DNA of 64,000 nt from NCBI GenBank assembly GCA_947034895.1, contig OX344763.1, forward strand, positions 2,172,501 to 2,236,500, given 5' to 3'. Source of the stretch: Rhytidiadelphus loreus. Taxonomy: Eukaryota; Streptophyta; Bryopsida; Hypnales; Hylocomiaceae. Below are positions 46,601 through 57,341 of the stretch, piece after piece (within the stretch, counting starts at the first letter, position 1; every line of letters begins with the position of its first letter). A model generated the notes under the pieces. The model did no database searches. It worked only from the letters and a program-made list of their open reading frames with translations, and was not told where the DNA came from. Made by a program: the position numbers and the translations under genes.

Positions 46601-48960
46601 GTTTGGAGTTATTGCCGAACGAGATAGGGAAGTTGACTTCCTTGACAAGTCTGAATTTAAAAGGGTGTTCAAGCTTGGTGGCATTGCCGAACGAGATAGG
46701 GAAGTTGACTTCTTTGACAATTCTTTATTTGGAAGCGTGTTCAAGCTTGGTGGCATTGCAGAACGAGATAGGGAAGTTGACTTCCTTGACAAGTCTTGGT
46801 TTGGAAGAGTGTTCAAGCTTGGAGGCATTCCCGAATGAGATAGGGAAGTTGACTTCCCTATCAAGTCTTTATTTGGAAGCGTATTCAAGCTTGGTGGCAT
46901 TACCGAACGAGATAGGGAAGTTGACTTCCTTGACAAGTCTTTATTGAAAAGGGTGTTCAAGCTTGGTGGCATTGCCGAACGAGATAGGGAAGTTGACTTC
47001 CTTCACAATTCTTTATTTAAAAGGGTGTTCAAGCTTGGAGGCATTGCCGAACGAGATAGGGAAGTTGACTTCCTTGAAAACTCTTGATTTGGAAGCGTGT
47101 TCAAGCTTGGTGGCATTGCCGAACGAGGTAGGGAAGTTGACTTCCTTGACAAGTCTTGGTTTGGAAGCGTGTTCAAGCTTGGTGGCATTACCGAACGAGA
47201 TAGAGATGTTGACTTCCTTGACAATTCTTTATTTTAAAGGTTGTTCAAGCTTGGTCGCATTGCCGAACGAGATAGAGAAGTTGACTTCCTTAACAAGTCT
47301 TGGTTTGGAAGCGTGTTCAAGCTTAGTGGCATTGCCGAACGAGACAGGGAAGTTAACTTCCTTGACAAGTCTTTATTTAAAAGGGTGTTCAAGCTTGGTA
47401 GCATTGCCGAACGAGATAGGAAAGTTGACTTCCTTGACAACTCTTACTTTAGACGCGTGTTCAAGCTTGGTGGCATTGCCGAACGAGATAGGGAAGTTGA
47501 CTTCCTTGACAAGTCTTTATTTGGAAGCGTGTTCAAGCTTGGTGGCATTGCCGAACGAGATAGGGAAGTTGACTTCCTTGACAAGTCTGAATTTAAAAGG
47601 GTGTTCAAGTTTGGAGGCATTGCCGAACGAGATAGGGAAGTTGACTTCCTTGACAATTCTTTATTTAAAAGGGTGTTCAAGCTTGGTGGCATTGCCGAAC
47701 GAGATAGGGAAGTTGACTTCCTTGAGAAGTCTTTATTTAAAAGGGTGTTCAAGCTTGGAGGCATTGCCGAACGAGATAGGCAAGTTGACTTCCTTGACAA
47801 TTCTTTACTTAAAAGGGTGTTCAAGCTTGGAGGCATTGCCGAACGAGATAGGGAAGTTGACTTCCTCGACAAGTCTGAATTTAAAAGGGTGTTCAAGCTT
47901 GGTGGCATTGCCGAACAAGATAGGGAAGTTGACTTCCTTGACAATTCTTGGTTTCGAAGAGTGTTCAAGTTTGGAGTTATTGCCGAACGAGATAGGGAAG
48001 TTGACTTCCTTCACAAGTCTGAATTTGGAAGCGTCTTCAAGCTTGGTGGCATTACCGAACGAGATAGGGATGTTGACTTCCTTGACAAGTCTGAATTTAA
48101 AAGGGTGTTCAAGCTTGGTGGCATTGCCGAACGAGATAGGGATGTTGACTTCCTTGACAAGTCTTTATTTAAAAGGTTGTTCAAGCTTGGAGGCATTGCC
48201 GAACGAGATAGGGAAGTTGACTCCCTTGACAAGTCTTTATTTAAAAGGGTGTTCAAGCTTGGTGGCATTGCCGAACGAGATAGGGAAGTTGACTTCCTTG
48301 ACAAGTCTTTATTTGGAAGCGTCTTCAAACTTGGAGGCATTGCCGAACGAGATAGGAAAGTTGACTTCCTTGACAATTCTTTATTTAAAAGGGTGTTCAA
48401 GCTTGGAGGCATTGCCGAACGAGATAGGGAAGTTGACTTCCTTGACAAGTCTTTATTTAAAAGGGTGTTCAAGCTTGGTAGCATTGCCGAACGAGATAGG
48501 AAAGTTGACTTCCTTGACAATTCTTACTTTAGACGCGTGTTCAAGCTCGGTGGCATTGCCGAACGAGATAGGGAAGTTGACTTCCTTGACAACTCTTGAT
48601 TTGGAAGCGTGTTCAAGTTTGGTGGCATTGCCGAACGAGATAGGGAAGTTGACTTCCTTGACAACTCTTGATTTGGAAGCCTGTTCAAGCTTGGTGGCAT
48701 TGCCGAACGAGATAGGGAAGTTGACTTCCTTGACAATTCTTTATTTAAAAGGGTGTTCATGCTTGGTGGCATTGCCGAACGAGATAGGGAAGTTGACTTC
48801 CTTGACAACTCTTGGTTTGGAAGCCTGTTCAAGCTTGGTGGCATTGCCGAACGAGATAGGGAAGTTGACTTTTTTGACAATTCTTGGTTTGGGAGCGTAT
48901 TCAAGCTAGGTGGCGTTGCCAAACGAGATAGGGAAGTTGACTTCATTGACAAGTCTTTAT
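36372..48960 (+). repeat. Giant tandem array of a 72-bp (24-residue) LRR unit, about 175 copies
   Basis: The unit encodes KGCSSLEALPNEIGKLTSL plus TSLYL or a close variant. Units before about 36840 are diverged (ALPKEVGN type). From there on, most differ at only a few bases and share an almost invariant block around 'gaacgagatagggaagttg'. Copy number is array length divided by 72. Larger blocks are repeated. Segment 36934-37143 recurs at 39814 and 41614 (shifts of 2880 and 1800 bp, 40 and 25 units). Segment 42346-44246 recurs at 44937-46838 (36 units). The array begins inside PNL exon 3 and fades into degenerate units after 48960. Confidence 0.95.
37661..48909 (+). pseudogene. LRR-frame continuation of PNL exon 3, broken by stops and a frameshift
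   Basis: After the TGA at 37658 the LRR frame has further TGA codons at 37874, 38306, 38522, 38738, 39602, 40106, 40538, 40754 and 41402, always at the same repeat position (TTA or TTG to TGA). It is then open from 41405 until a 1-bp deletion at about 43950 (GCATTCCGAAC for GCATTGCCGAAC). After the deletion the LRR frame continues shifted, open to a TGA at 46945 and from there to a TAG at 48907. Stretches of 844, about 1000 and 648 codons are therefore open, but they have no start, promoter or splice site that I can support. Best read as untranslated or decaying array DNA behind the functional end. Alternative: parts could be used through splicing between units. Confidence 0.7.
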
Positions 48961-49739
48961 TTTAAACGGTATTCAAGCTTGGTGGCATTACCCAAAGAAG
49001 TAGGTAACTTGACTTCTTTGACAACTCTGTATTTAAAAGAGTGTTCAATTTTGGTGGCATTGCCAAACGAGATAGGAAATTTGACTTCTTTGACAAATCT
49101 CAATTTTGGTGGATGTTCAAACTTGACAACTGTACTCGAATAAGTAGGGAATTTAACCTCCTTGACAACTTTACCCGAATAAGTAGGGAATTTAACCTCC
49201 TTGACAACTTTACCCGAATAAGTAGGGAATTTAACCTCCTTGACAACTTTACCCGAATAAGTAGGGAATTTAACCTCTACAACTTTGTATTTAAAAAGGT
49301 GTTCAAGTTTGGTGGCATTGCCGAACGAGATAGGAAATTTGACTTCCTTGACAAGTCTCAATTTTGGTGGATGTTCAAACTTGACAACTGTACTCGAATA
49401 AGTAGGGAATTTAACCTCCTTGACAACTTTACCCGAATAAGTAGGGAATTTAACCTCCTTGACAACTTTACCCGAATAAGTAGGGAATTTAACCTCGACA
49501 ACTTTGTATTTAAAAAGGTGTTCATGTTTGGTGGCATTGCCGAACGAGATAGGAAATTTGACTTCCTTGACAAGTCTCAATTTTGGTGGATGTTCAAACT
49601 TTACAGCTTTACCGGAATAACTAGGGATTTTAACCTCCTTGACAACTCTCCAATTAAAAGGGTGTTTGAGCTTGGTAGCATTACCAAACGAGATAGGGCA
49701 CTTGAATTCCTTGACAAGTTTCAATATATATGGAGGTTC
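48910..49739 (+). pseudogene. Degenerate end of the LRR array with 39-bp mini-repeats
   Basis: LRR units of the older PKEVGN type continue to a TAA at 49141-49143. A 39-bp unit follows (key part 'cgaataagtagggaattta') at 49137, 49176, 49215 and 49254, and again at 49395, 49434 and 49473. Each unit carries an in-frame TAA in the LRR frame. The unit is an LRR shortened from 24 to 13 codons. The flanking part ('caattttggtggatgttcaa') occurs three times, at about 49101, 49358 and 49578, giving a higher-order unit of 220-260 bp. Confidence 0.8.
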
Positions 49740-50060
49740 AAGCTTCCGCGGCATGGCATGAGGAAGTAGAAAATTGGTCTTCATTTATTGCTTTAGATTT
49801 ATAATTGTATTAGAATTTGGTTGCATTGAATAAGAAAGTAAGGAATTTATTTGTCTTAACAACTCTTAATTTCAAAGGGTATTCAAGCTTGATGGCATTG
49901 TCGAAGTAAATGGGGAATTTGACTTCCTTAATAAGTTTCTATATGTATGGGTCTTCAAGTCTGATGGCATTTTGTGAGGAAGCAAATAATTGGTTTTCTT
50001 TTACTATCTTAACCCCTAGAGGCCTATTCATTGTCCCCTTGGGAGACAAAACGAGGTTGC
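49740..50060 (+). other. 3' flank shared with the first LRR locus
   Basis: Similar to 2380-2760 in order and sequence: 'atatatggaggtt', 'attggtcttcat', 'tttataattgtattagaat', 'taacaactcttaattt', then 'attggttttcttttactatc' and CTTAACCCCTA. In the first locus 'ggaggttga' supplies the LRR stop; here it reads 'ggaggttcaagc', so that stop is absent. Confidence 0.8.
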
Positions 50061-50179
50061 TATTTTGTGACCATGTGAACTTGTGAGCATATAATTTTTA
50101 GAGATTCCATTTAAAAAATTTGGTCAAATTTTATTATTTTTGGTAGCTATTATGATGGACCTAATTCCATGAACCTATT

Positions 50180-52124
50180 CACTAGAAGAAAAACATGTCC
50201 GCTGCAACCGGCCATATGCAACTCAAATGCAACTAAGTGTCCTCTATAACTATCTTGCAACTGCAATCCTCTATAATTGCATCAACTTTGATGTGTATGT
50301 TGTTGTAGTTGCAGAGTAGTCGTAGAAAAAAATGTAGGAAAATGGAATCGTAACAGAGTGGGTATTTTACATCCTATATTTGTTAAAAGTGTCGATGTGG
50401 ACAACTTTGCGTTATGTGGAATCCACAACTACAGTGCAACTAGAAATCAATTCAAATACATCTAGAAAACAACTATAGAACAACCAAATGAAACAAAAGA
50501 ACAAATTGAATCATTGCCCTATATAAAGCTCAAATTGAATCATTGCCCTATATAAAGTTCATATCGGTTGAAAACAACACTTTAAAATATAGTTCATAAT
50601 GGCTTCTACAACTTTATGATAAAATTGGCTCAATGGCTTCCATGGAACAGAGGATTTTAGTTGACTCTTTCTTTCACAAAATATAATACATCTGTATACG
50701 AAGTCTCTTTGAACTAAAGAACAATACAAAGATAGTTTCAAACTTGAGAATAAGAAAATGGATTGCAAAAATTTCAATATCTTGCAAATGTTAAGAGATT
50801 GTCTTCTTTGGATAACTCTATGGCTCCAACTAAAGATGGAACAGGAGGAAGAGGTGGCACATCCTTTGGAATAGTCAAACTAGAATATTAAATAATGATG
50901 TTGATAAACACATTTGATGTGTTTATAAATCTCTTTTGAGCACAAGTTCCTTTAAGTAATACTACTTTTCAACCTTCTTTCCTTGCATCATTTAGAAAAT
51001 AATATTTTTATAACATATTTTCATATTCGCCATGTACAATGACGATGGACAAATTTAAAGAAGATGTAAAGAAAAAGTCAAAGAATTTTTTTTTTCTAAT
51101 TTGTCTTTGAAAATTTGTTTATAAATTTTGATTAAAGACTTGAAATATTATATGGATTTTTGGAGATAAAAGGTTGTTTGTTTTTCCAACTTTTAAAAGT
51201 TTGAAGTTTTTAAAAGAAAAACAGTCTACTATGTTTAAATGCGGTCTGAAATTTTACTTTAATATAATTCCTACATTTTATATATCCCATATCATTTGTC
51301 ATACCTCCTGCCACCCCACTTGTATAAATAACTCGTCTTCTTAACACTCTAAAATCACAATAAGTGGCCTTTGGAGCTACCTAACATAATTGTTCAATAT
51401 GGTAAGTATTGTATGATATATGGTGTATATTGTATGGTTTACTATATGTGTTGTATTATGTATGGTATATTGTGTATAATATGTTGTATAGGACATTATG
51501 AGTATACTAGTTAACCATCAATTGCAAATGAGTTGTAAGACACTTGTATGCAGTCGATTACAAGTTATACAAATGTATCATCAAGATGCATAGTAGTTGC
51601 AAATAAGTTGTACACATGATTCATGGGTCGCAAACAAGTTACAAAAAGTTGTACATATCTTATAAAGTAATCACAGTAGTCATAGAAAAGTCATAACCTA
51701 GTTACAAACGAGTTGGTAAAAAGTGACAAACATGTCATAAATGAGTCGCAAATTGCTTACATTGTCCCATAATCATTGTCCCATAATCAAATATATACTT
51801 AAAGCAGTTGCAAAGTAGTTGAAATGAAGTAGCAGACCAATTGCATCAAAGTTGCAATGAAGTCACAAACAAGTTGCAACTTAGTTACCGACCTCATACG
51901 GCAGTGAATACCACGTAGGCAACTACGTCATAAAGTGCATCGATGAAGTTCCAAGTAAGCTACAGAATGCGAGACTAAAACATTTTGCCTTGCAACTACG
52001 GTGCAACTAGAAAACTTGTCCATAGCAATTGAGGCCCTCCAGATTCTCACCAGTTACAAATGTCCAGTGCAACTAAAAACTAGTTGCTCTTTGTAGTTGC
52101 AAAACCCCTCATTTTCTTCTAGTG
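50180..52124. mobile_element. 1.9-kb CACTA-type element
   Basis: Ends CACTAGAAGAAAAACATG and CATTTTCTTCTAGTG, inverted, with the 3-bp duplication ATT (50177-50179, 52125-52127). Subterminal parts are rich in 'gttgcaa' and 'agttgcaac' motifs on both sides. A family C-like fragment lies at about 51040-51350. No transposase ORF. Confidence 0.85.
51040..51350. mobile_element. Decayed family C fragment
   Basis: Carries 'tttggagataaaaggttgt', 'ctactatgtttaaatgcggt' and a tail 'ccaccccacttgtataaata' resembling the right part of the element at 22045-22933. Confidence 0.5.
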
Positions 52125-52149
52125 ATTATTGTGGTCCCTTGAACAACCT

Positions 52150-52520
52150 TGATGTGCTATTTATTGAACTTTGCTAGATTTTAAGAAGAAAAAAATTGAT
52201 AATTAATTAGGATTTGTTTAAAATCAATTAAGGATGTTTCATTGAGATTTTGATTTTTATAACCACTCCTCTTTTTTTTCTGGGTACCTCTTGGCATTGA
52301 GAGGACCCCCATAGAGGCTATTTTTTTTTTTTAAATTAAAAAAAAAGATCCCCCTCCCCCCCGTGGTTAGGGGTACCTCTTAGCGCTAAGAGGTACCCAA
52401 CTACAAAAGGGGAGTGATTATAATCTCAATGGAATAACCTCAGTCGATTTCAAACAAATCATAATTAATAACCATTTTTTATTTTTTAAAACCTAATGAA
52501 GTCCAATAAGTAGCACATGA
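52150..52520. repeat. Long inverted repeat, MITE-like, with poly-T/poly-A centre
   Basis: The arms at about 52150-52318 and 52368-52520 are imperfect inverted copies: 'gatgtgctatttattgaac' opposes 'gtccaataagtagcaca', 'ttcattgagatt' opposes 'aatctcaatgga', and 'gggtacctcttggcattgag' opposes 'cttagcgctaagaggtaccc'. The centre is T-rich then A-rich. No clean target duplication was seen. Confidence 0.7.
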
Positions 52521-52529
52521 AGATGACAA

Positions 52530-53200
52530 GTACTTGATCCTCCCATTGATCCTCCTCTCAATACCAAGAAGTACCAAGCAACAAGACAGGAGTGATTAAC
52601 CAAATGACCATCTAATCAAAGATGGAAGAGTTGGATCTCCAGAAGGTCCCACAAGAGATTAATAGTCAACTAATCAACAATTTGGTGTAACTAAACTCAC
52701 TCTTTACAAAAATAATCCCTATCAATCAAATATTTTCTTCCAAAACCTTAAATTACAATTACCAACACATCAAGACAGAAGTATAGGTGCCCTACGTTTG
52801 GCTTCGAGAGGTCCCACACTACTACAAGATAGTGATTAACAAAAATGAAATTCAGTGCAGCCAAGCTCTTTCCACATATACTGAATTCCTATTAACAAAC
52901 TTTCTTTTCTAAAATCTAAACAAGTCCACTGACTTGCGAATCCAGAAAAAGGTGTTGGTACCTTGCCATTGAACACGAGAAGATCTATGATGCTACAAGA
53001 CAATGATCAACCAAAATAAAATTTATTATGACAAAGATCATTAGATATAAAAATAATTCTTTATCAACAATTTTTTTCTAAAATCTAAACAAGTTCAACA
53101 ATGGTGTATCAAAAAAATATTATCGGTATCCTCCCATTAGCCCTGTGAAGACCCACATTGCTATAGAACAGTCATTAATCAGTATTTTATACAAACTTAT
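52530..53200. repeat. Degenerate tandem repeat of about 150-180 bp
   Basis: About four diverged units share the order 'ctacaagacaatgatcaacc', 'attcctatcaac', 'ttttctaaaatctaaacaag' and 'ggtgttggtacc'. For example 'aaaatctaaacaagtccact' at 52911 matches 'aaaatctaaacaagttcaac' at 53082. Confidence 0.6.
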
Positions 53201-53247
53201 TTCCATCTCCATCTATCTTTCATATCAATTAAGTTCATCATTTTTTA

Positions 53248-54321
53248 CACTAGTAGAAAAAAACAGTGACCAAATCAACAAAAATCAACACAAAAGTGTT
53301 GATTTTTTTGTTGATTTGGTCGTGTTGATTCCGGTACTTTTTAACAAAAAAAGTGTTGATTTTTATGTTAATTTTTTGTTAATTTAATCAATGTAAAATA
53401 TTTGAAAAAATCAAAAACTTTAAAAATTGACCATACAAAATGCACTACATGTCACCTAGGCAACCCCACCATGCGGACATGCCACCTAGGCAACCCGCCA
53501 CATGGACAAAGGGACGCTAGCAAGGTTTGAACCTTGCACCTCGTACTTGAGGTGCAAGGACCAAACCATTGCACCACATACTCACACATGTGCTTGTGTG
53601 GAGTACATTCTTATTTATGTAGTTTATGTGGGGTTTTTTCCAATTTTTCAAAGTCAGCAGACTTCAGAGGCCATTTAGGAATAGAAAAACAACTTTTTCT
53701 TAAAAAGTTTCAACTAAGAAAATTTTCTAAATCACATTATCTTTCATCTCCAAAAATACTTTTGCAATTTCAAGTCCCCAATCAAAAGTTATGAATAAAT
53801 TTCAGGGAGGGGTGGGATTGAACTTTTTTTTTGACATCATGAAAGACCCTCCCTGAAATTTATTCATAACTTTTGATTGGGGATTTGAAATTGCAAAAGT
53901 ATTTTTGGAGATGAAAGATAATGTGATTTAGAAACTTTTCTTAGTTGAAACTTTTTAAGAAAAAGTTGTTTTTCTATTCCTAAATGGCCTCTGAAGTCTG
54001 CTGACTTTGAAAAATACCGAATTGTGAAAGATTTAGTTTAATAAAAAAAAAACATTATTTATAGAATACTAACCATGGTGATGTAAACATTTTTCAAATA
54101 AAAAAACTTAGTTAAGATTCTTGAAAGTCAAAATTAACAAAAAAAAGTGTTGATTTTTTGGTTGATTTAGAGTTGTAGTATCCAAATCAACAAAAAAAAT
54201 TGTTGATTTTGGTACTTTTTACCAAAATCAACAAAAAATTGTTGAAATGGACAATACAATATCAAAATCAACACTTTTGTGTTGATGTTTTGTTAATTTG
54301 GTCACTGTTTTTCTACTAGTG
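53248..54321. mobile_element. 1.07-kb CACTA-type element
   Basis: Ends CACTAGTAGAAAAAAACAGTG and CACTGTTTTTCTACTAGTG, with the 3-bp duplication TTA (53245-53247, 54322-54324). Subterminal copies of 'aaatcaacaaaaa' and 'gtgttgattttt' occur at both ends. It has no ORF and holds a family C hairpin at 53643-54014. Confidence 0.88.
53643..54014. repeat. Near-perfect long hairpin (about 168-bp arms)
   Basis: 53643-53811 and 53847-54014 are almost exact inverted copies around a 35-bp spacer. The outer ends read 'tttcaaagtcagcagacttc' and 'gaagtctgctgactttgaaa'. The motif 'ccatttaggaatag' relates it to family C MITEs. A transcript across it would fold into a long double strand. Confidence 0.9.
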
Positions 54322-54592
54322 TTATAATGTACACTTCTAATATTTTAGACAACATTGAAAACTATAATTTTCATCTAAATTCTACATAACCACAGTAATA
54401 GGTCTACGGTAATAGGTACAAAAATTTACTAAAAATAATAAAATTTGACTAAATTTTCTAAATGAAAACTATTTTTAGAAATATTATTAAGTTTTCTACT
54501 GCTTCTTCAAATTTTTGAGCTCAACGCTTACACAAGCCCTACTCACTACTCATAAGCTCATGCTCACATGCTCACAGATTAGCACTGTTGGG

Positions 54593-55197
54593 CGACAAAA
54601 TGGATTTCGGCAGGTTCCTATGACCTCAATTTTTAGTAAAATTTTTTAAAACTTTCTTGTAAGATAGAAAAAGTTATTAGCTTTGCAAGAATATAAATTT
54701 TATTTCAGTTGGTGCCCAGGAGCAAAAGTCATACTACAAAAAGTCCAAATTAACAATTGGCAGGTAGAAAAAGAAAACCACAAAAATTTGAAATTAAATT
54801 TTGAAATTTTCTTTTCTCATAGATCATATTTTCGTTTAATTTTGAAGCTTTGACCCTTTCAATTGGATTAGTGATGTGAAAGTTATGGACGATCTTATTT
54901 TGGGGGCAATCTGAGCATCTTCTTGAAAAAATAACTTATAGAACTTATAGTCAAAGTCATCTGCAATTGTAAACCATTGTTGAAAAAAACAATTTTTTCC
55001 AATTTTGAATGTTAATATCTCTCAATTTGTGCGGACGAATTTCATGAAAGTTTATCCACATGATTGAAAATAAGTAAATTACAAGATCCTACAATTAGAT
55101 TCAAAAAATGTATTTCTTTTAATTTCTTAGGTGAATGCACTAGAAATGGTAGTTTTGAGTGATTTTTGATAGAATAATGGCCTTGGGCCTTTAGAGG
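54593..55197 (+). mobile_element. Family A (TTAA-type) element, truncated at left
   Basis: Joins family A at 'gacaaaatggatttcggc' (compare 'gacaaaatggatttcagt' at 2767) and runs to 'ggccttgggcctttagagg'. The left TTAA end is missing and the right end is mutated. Confidence 0.7.
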
Positions 55198-55898
55198 TTG
55201 TTGTACCTTAAATTTTTTATTTTTCAGTCTATTTGACTCTTGTAGTGTAAATAGAGTTCACATGTTGTCTTATTTTCACTTGTAGGTCCATTAGCTTTAT
55301 GATTATTGTAAAAGAATGGAAAAGGTGGATTTAATGATTGGAAAGAGACAATTTGACAAGATTTGAATAGGGTCAAGTAGACTTGGTAGCTCCCTATGAA
55401 GAGTCATCTTCACGGGTTTTGGGACTATAAGTCCAAAGGTCGATTTGCTTAGTTTTTCAGTGCATACAATTGTATGACTCATTGTGCTTTTGACGCACCA
55501 AATTGCAAATATAATTTTTAGCTTTCAATTGTCTAATTGTTTGTGTTCATTGTGCTGGAATTTGTTGCTAGTCTAGTTGATCGCATTGTGTGAGACTATC
55601 CACTGTATAAGTGTATGTCAAGTGGCTGTGAGATATAGCTTGGTTTGTTGTGATAAGTTGTTGGCTAATTAATTGTTTGTTGTAATTTGTAATTGAGTGA
55701 ATGAATCATTGTCTAATTGACTGAATCAAATTTCGTCTACTTTCTCATTTGTAAACTAAGCTTGTTTAAATCAAACTTGTCTAATTGCGTGAAGAATTGT
55801 TGTGATTAAGTCATCGTGGTCAAGTAGCTGCGTTGGAAATTACTGCTTGGGTTGTTGAGTTATGGACTTACGCTAGTGTCTAATTGATTGTTTGTTGA
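55198..55898. other. Intergenic DNA before the hAT element, no gene seen
   Basis: Moderately AT-rich with repeated 'tctaattgattgtttgttg' motifs (about 55660 and 55880). Continues as 58685-59180 across the hAT insertion. No ORF supported. Confidence 0.5.
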
Positions 55899-56260
55899 AA
55901 TTAAACCCCGGGGAGGACACTCTTCGTATTTTCTGGGTACCACGTGCGGCGCTGGGGTATTTTTAGGGGGGGTATTTATTTGTTTTTTTGAATTTTCAGG
56001 CCCCTATAATTACTTATAAACCCCCTTAGAGCCCATATTATCATGCCTATCTTTACTTATAATACGTACATAGGCTGAATTTATTGGAGGCTATTTTCTT
56101 TATAAAGAATAAAACTAATTTAACAAGTAATGAGAATTAAAGTGACAAGATATGCCCTGTACACCCACAAGATTCAACTTTAAGGCAAAAAATGGATGTG
56201 TTTACATTAGAATGCATACTTGAAGACAAATACATGCACAAATGCTAAATAAAAGCAAGA

Positions 56261-56390
56261 CATTACAAATGACAAAGTAATGAAAGAGTTTAATGTACAA
56301 AATGTGTTAAAAAACACAAACATTACAAATGAAAAAGTAATGAAAGAGTTTAATGTACTAAAGGTGTTAAAAAACACAAACATTACAAAT
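56261..56390. repeat. Two-copy 60-bp tandem repeat
   Basis: The unit 'gtaatgaaagagtttaatgt' plus 'gtgttaaaaaacacaaacat' is repeated twice, within the AT-rich left part of the hAT element. Confidence 0.85.
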
Positions 56391-56755
56391 CATTTACAAG
56401 AACTATGGCAACAAGCTGCAGTTCTAAGCCATCCAACACATGTGAAAAAAAATTTAGAGTCTATGACACAAATGTCTACTTGTACATGAGACTCATAGTC
56501 ACCCCAAACCAATTGGAGAAGTGATCAGCTCCTTCACTCCTACAACCATGTTCTGCAAATCCACCAATCATCACATTCCAAGTGATTACACTGCACCCCA
56601 TAAATCACAAGTCACAAGTCTGATTGACAAAACCAGCAGCCTCTCAGAAAACAGTCATGCATCAAAAAAGATGCCACACTTCCAATACATGTGAACAAGT
56701 GCATCCCTCACACACAAATGTGACTGAAGTCCTCCTTTCAGCTCTACTTTCAGCT

Positions 56756-56860
56756 CTACAAGGCCCCAAGATGTGCACATGCATTCAAAAAAATTGCATA
56801 AGGAATAGCATTTGGTTTAGGGCCAACCGGTTGCACTTGAAGAAGCACTTCAACTGGTTT
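56756..56860 (-). pseudogene. Captured PPR-repeat fragment
   Basis: Read on the minus strand, the segment gives GPKPNAIPYAIFLNACAHL followed by GAL and a stop. This fits the plant pentatricopeptide repeat pattern (VKPNxVTFxxxLNACAxLGAL). Only about one repeat is present, with no start or downstream repeats, so it is a fragment. PPR proteins act in organelle RNA processing. The fragment itself cannot be assigned to a gene. Confidence 0.6.
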
Positions 56861-56948
56861 GTGCCCACAGCCATGTTCAGCGACTCCACCAATCCTCCAC
56901 CAATCCTCACGGTCCATGCAATTCATGCGATCCTCCACAACTCATCCT

Positions 56949-57341
56949 TCACTTGTGCATCATCCACACTGCCAGTTCTGGGACAGCAAGTTCTTCAGAT
57001 TCTTTGCGGATGTCCACGCAGTTTCCGTCTTCAGGGAGCGCGTCGATACCCGCATCGGCATCATCCACGCGCTGTCGCTTGGAAGATCTGTCTTCGCCCG
57101 CAGCACGCAGGGGCAGCACATAAACATGTCCAGGCATGTCGCTGAAGGATTCCATCCTCTGCGGAACTCTGATTTGATCATCGTTGTCCCAGAATTCGAA
57201 TGGCCATTCGAGCGCCGCTTTGTCCTCCAGACGCAGCCTCAAAGACGCGTAGGTTTCATCGGCTGAAACCTTCACCTTGCTGTACAGAGTTGCAACACCG
57301 AAGTCTTCCTCCATCGTCCATAGCTTGATACAAGTCGCCAT
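56949..57341 (-). pseudogene. Captured 5' gene fragment of unknown family inside the hAT element
   Basis: A minus-strand ORF of 130 codons from the ATG at 57339-57341, with a possible in-frame upstream ATG at 57363-57365. It begins MATCIKLWTMEEDFGVATLY, includes DETYASLRLRLEDKAALEW and a lysine/arginine pair motif SSKRQRVDD that resembles a nuclear localisation signal, and ends at a stop at 56949-56951. Codon composition is unlike the AT-rich LRR genes. I do not recognise the family; the VSADETYASLR part could be a small beta-grasp type domain, but that is a guess. The GC-rich sequence beyond 57365 looks like its 5' untranslated region and promoter. Whether it is transcribed is unknown. Confidence 0.4.

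Noticed and set aside
37284..48952. Minus-strand repeats (MPPSLNTLLNKELSRKSTSLSRSA and KEVNFPISFGNATKLEH types)
   Set aside because: These are antisense shadows of the same 72-bp unit, with no start context, promoter or known domain.
36934..48960. Array taken as a CRISPR array
   Set aside because: Periodicity is 72 bp with no spacer-like unique parts; units encode LRRs and the context is a plant gene with introns.
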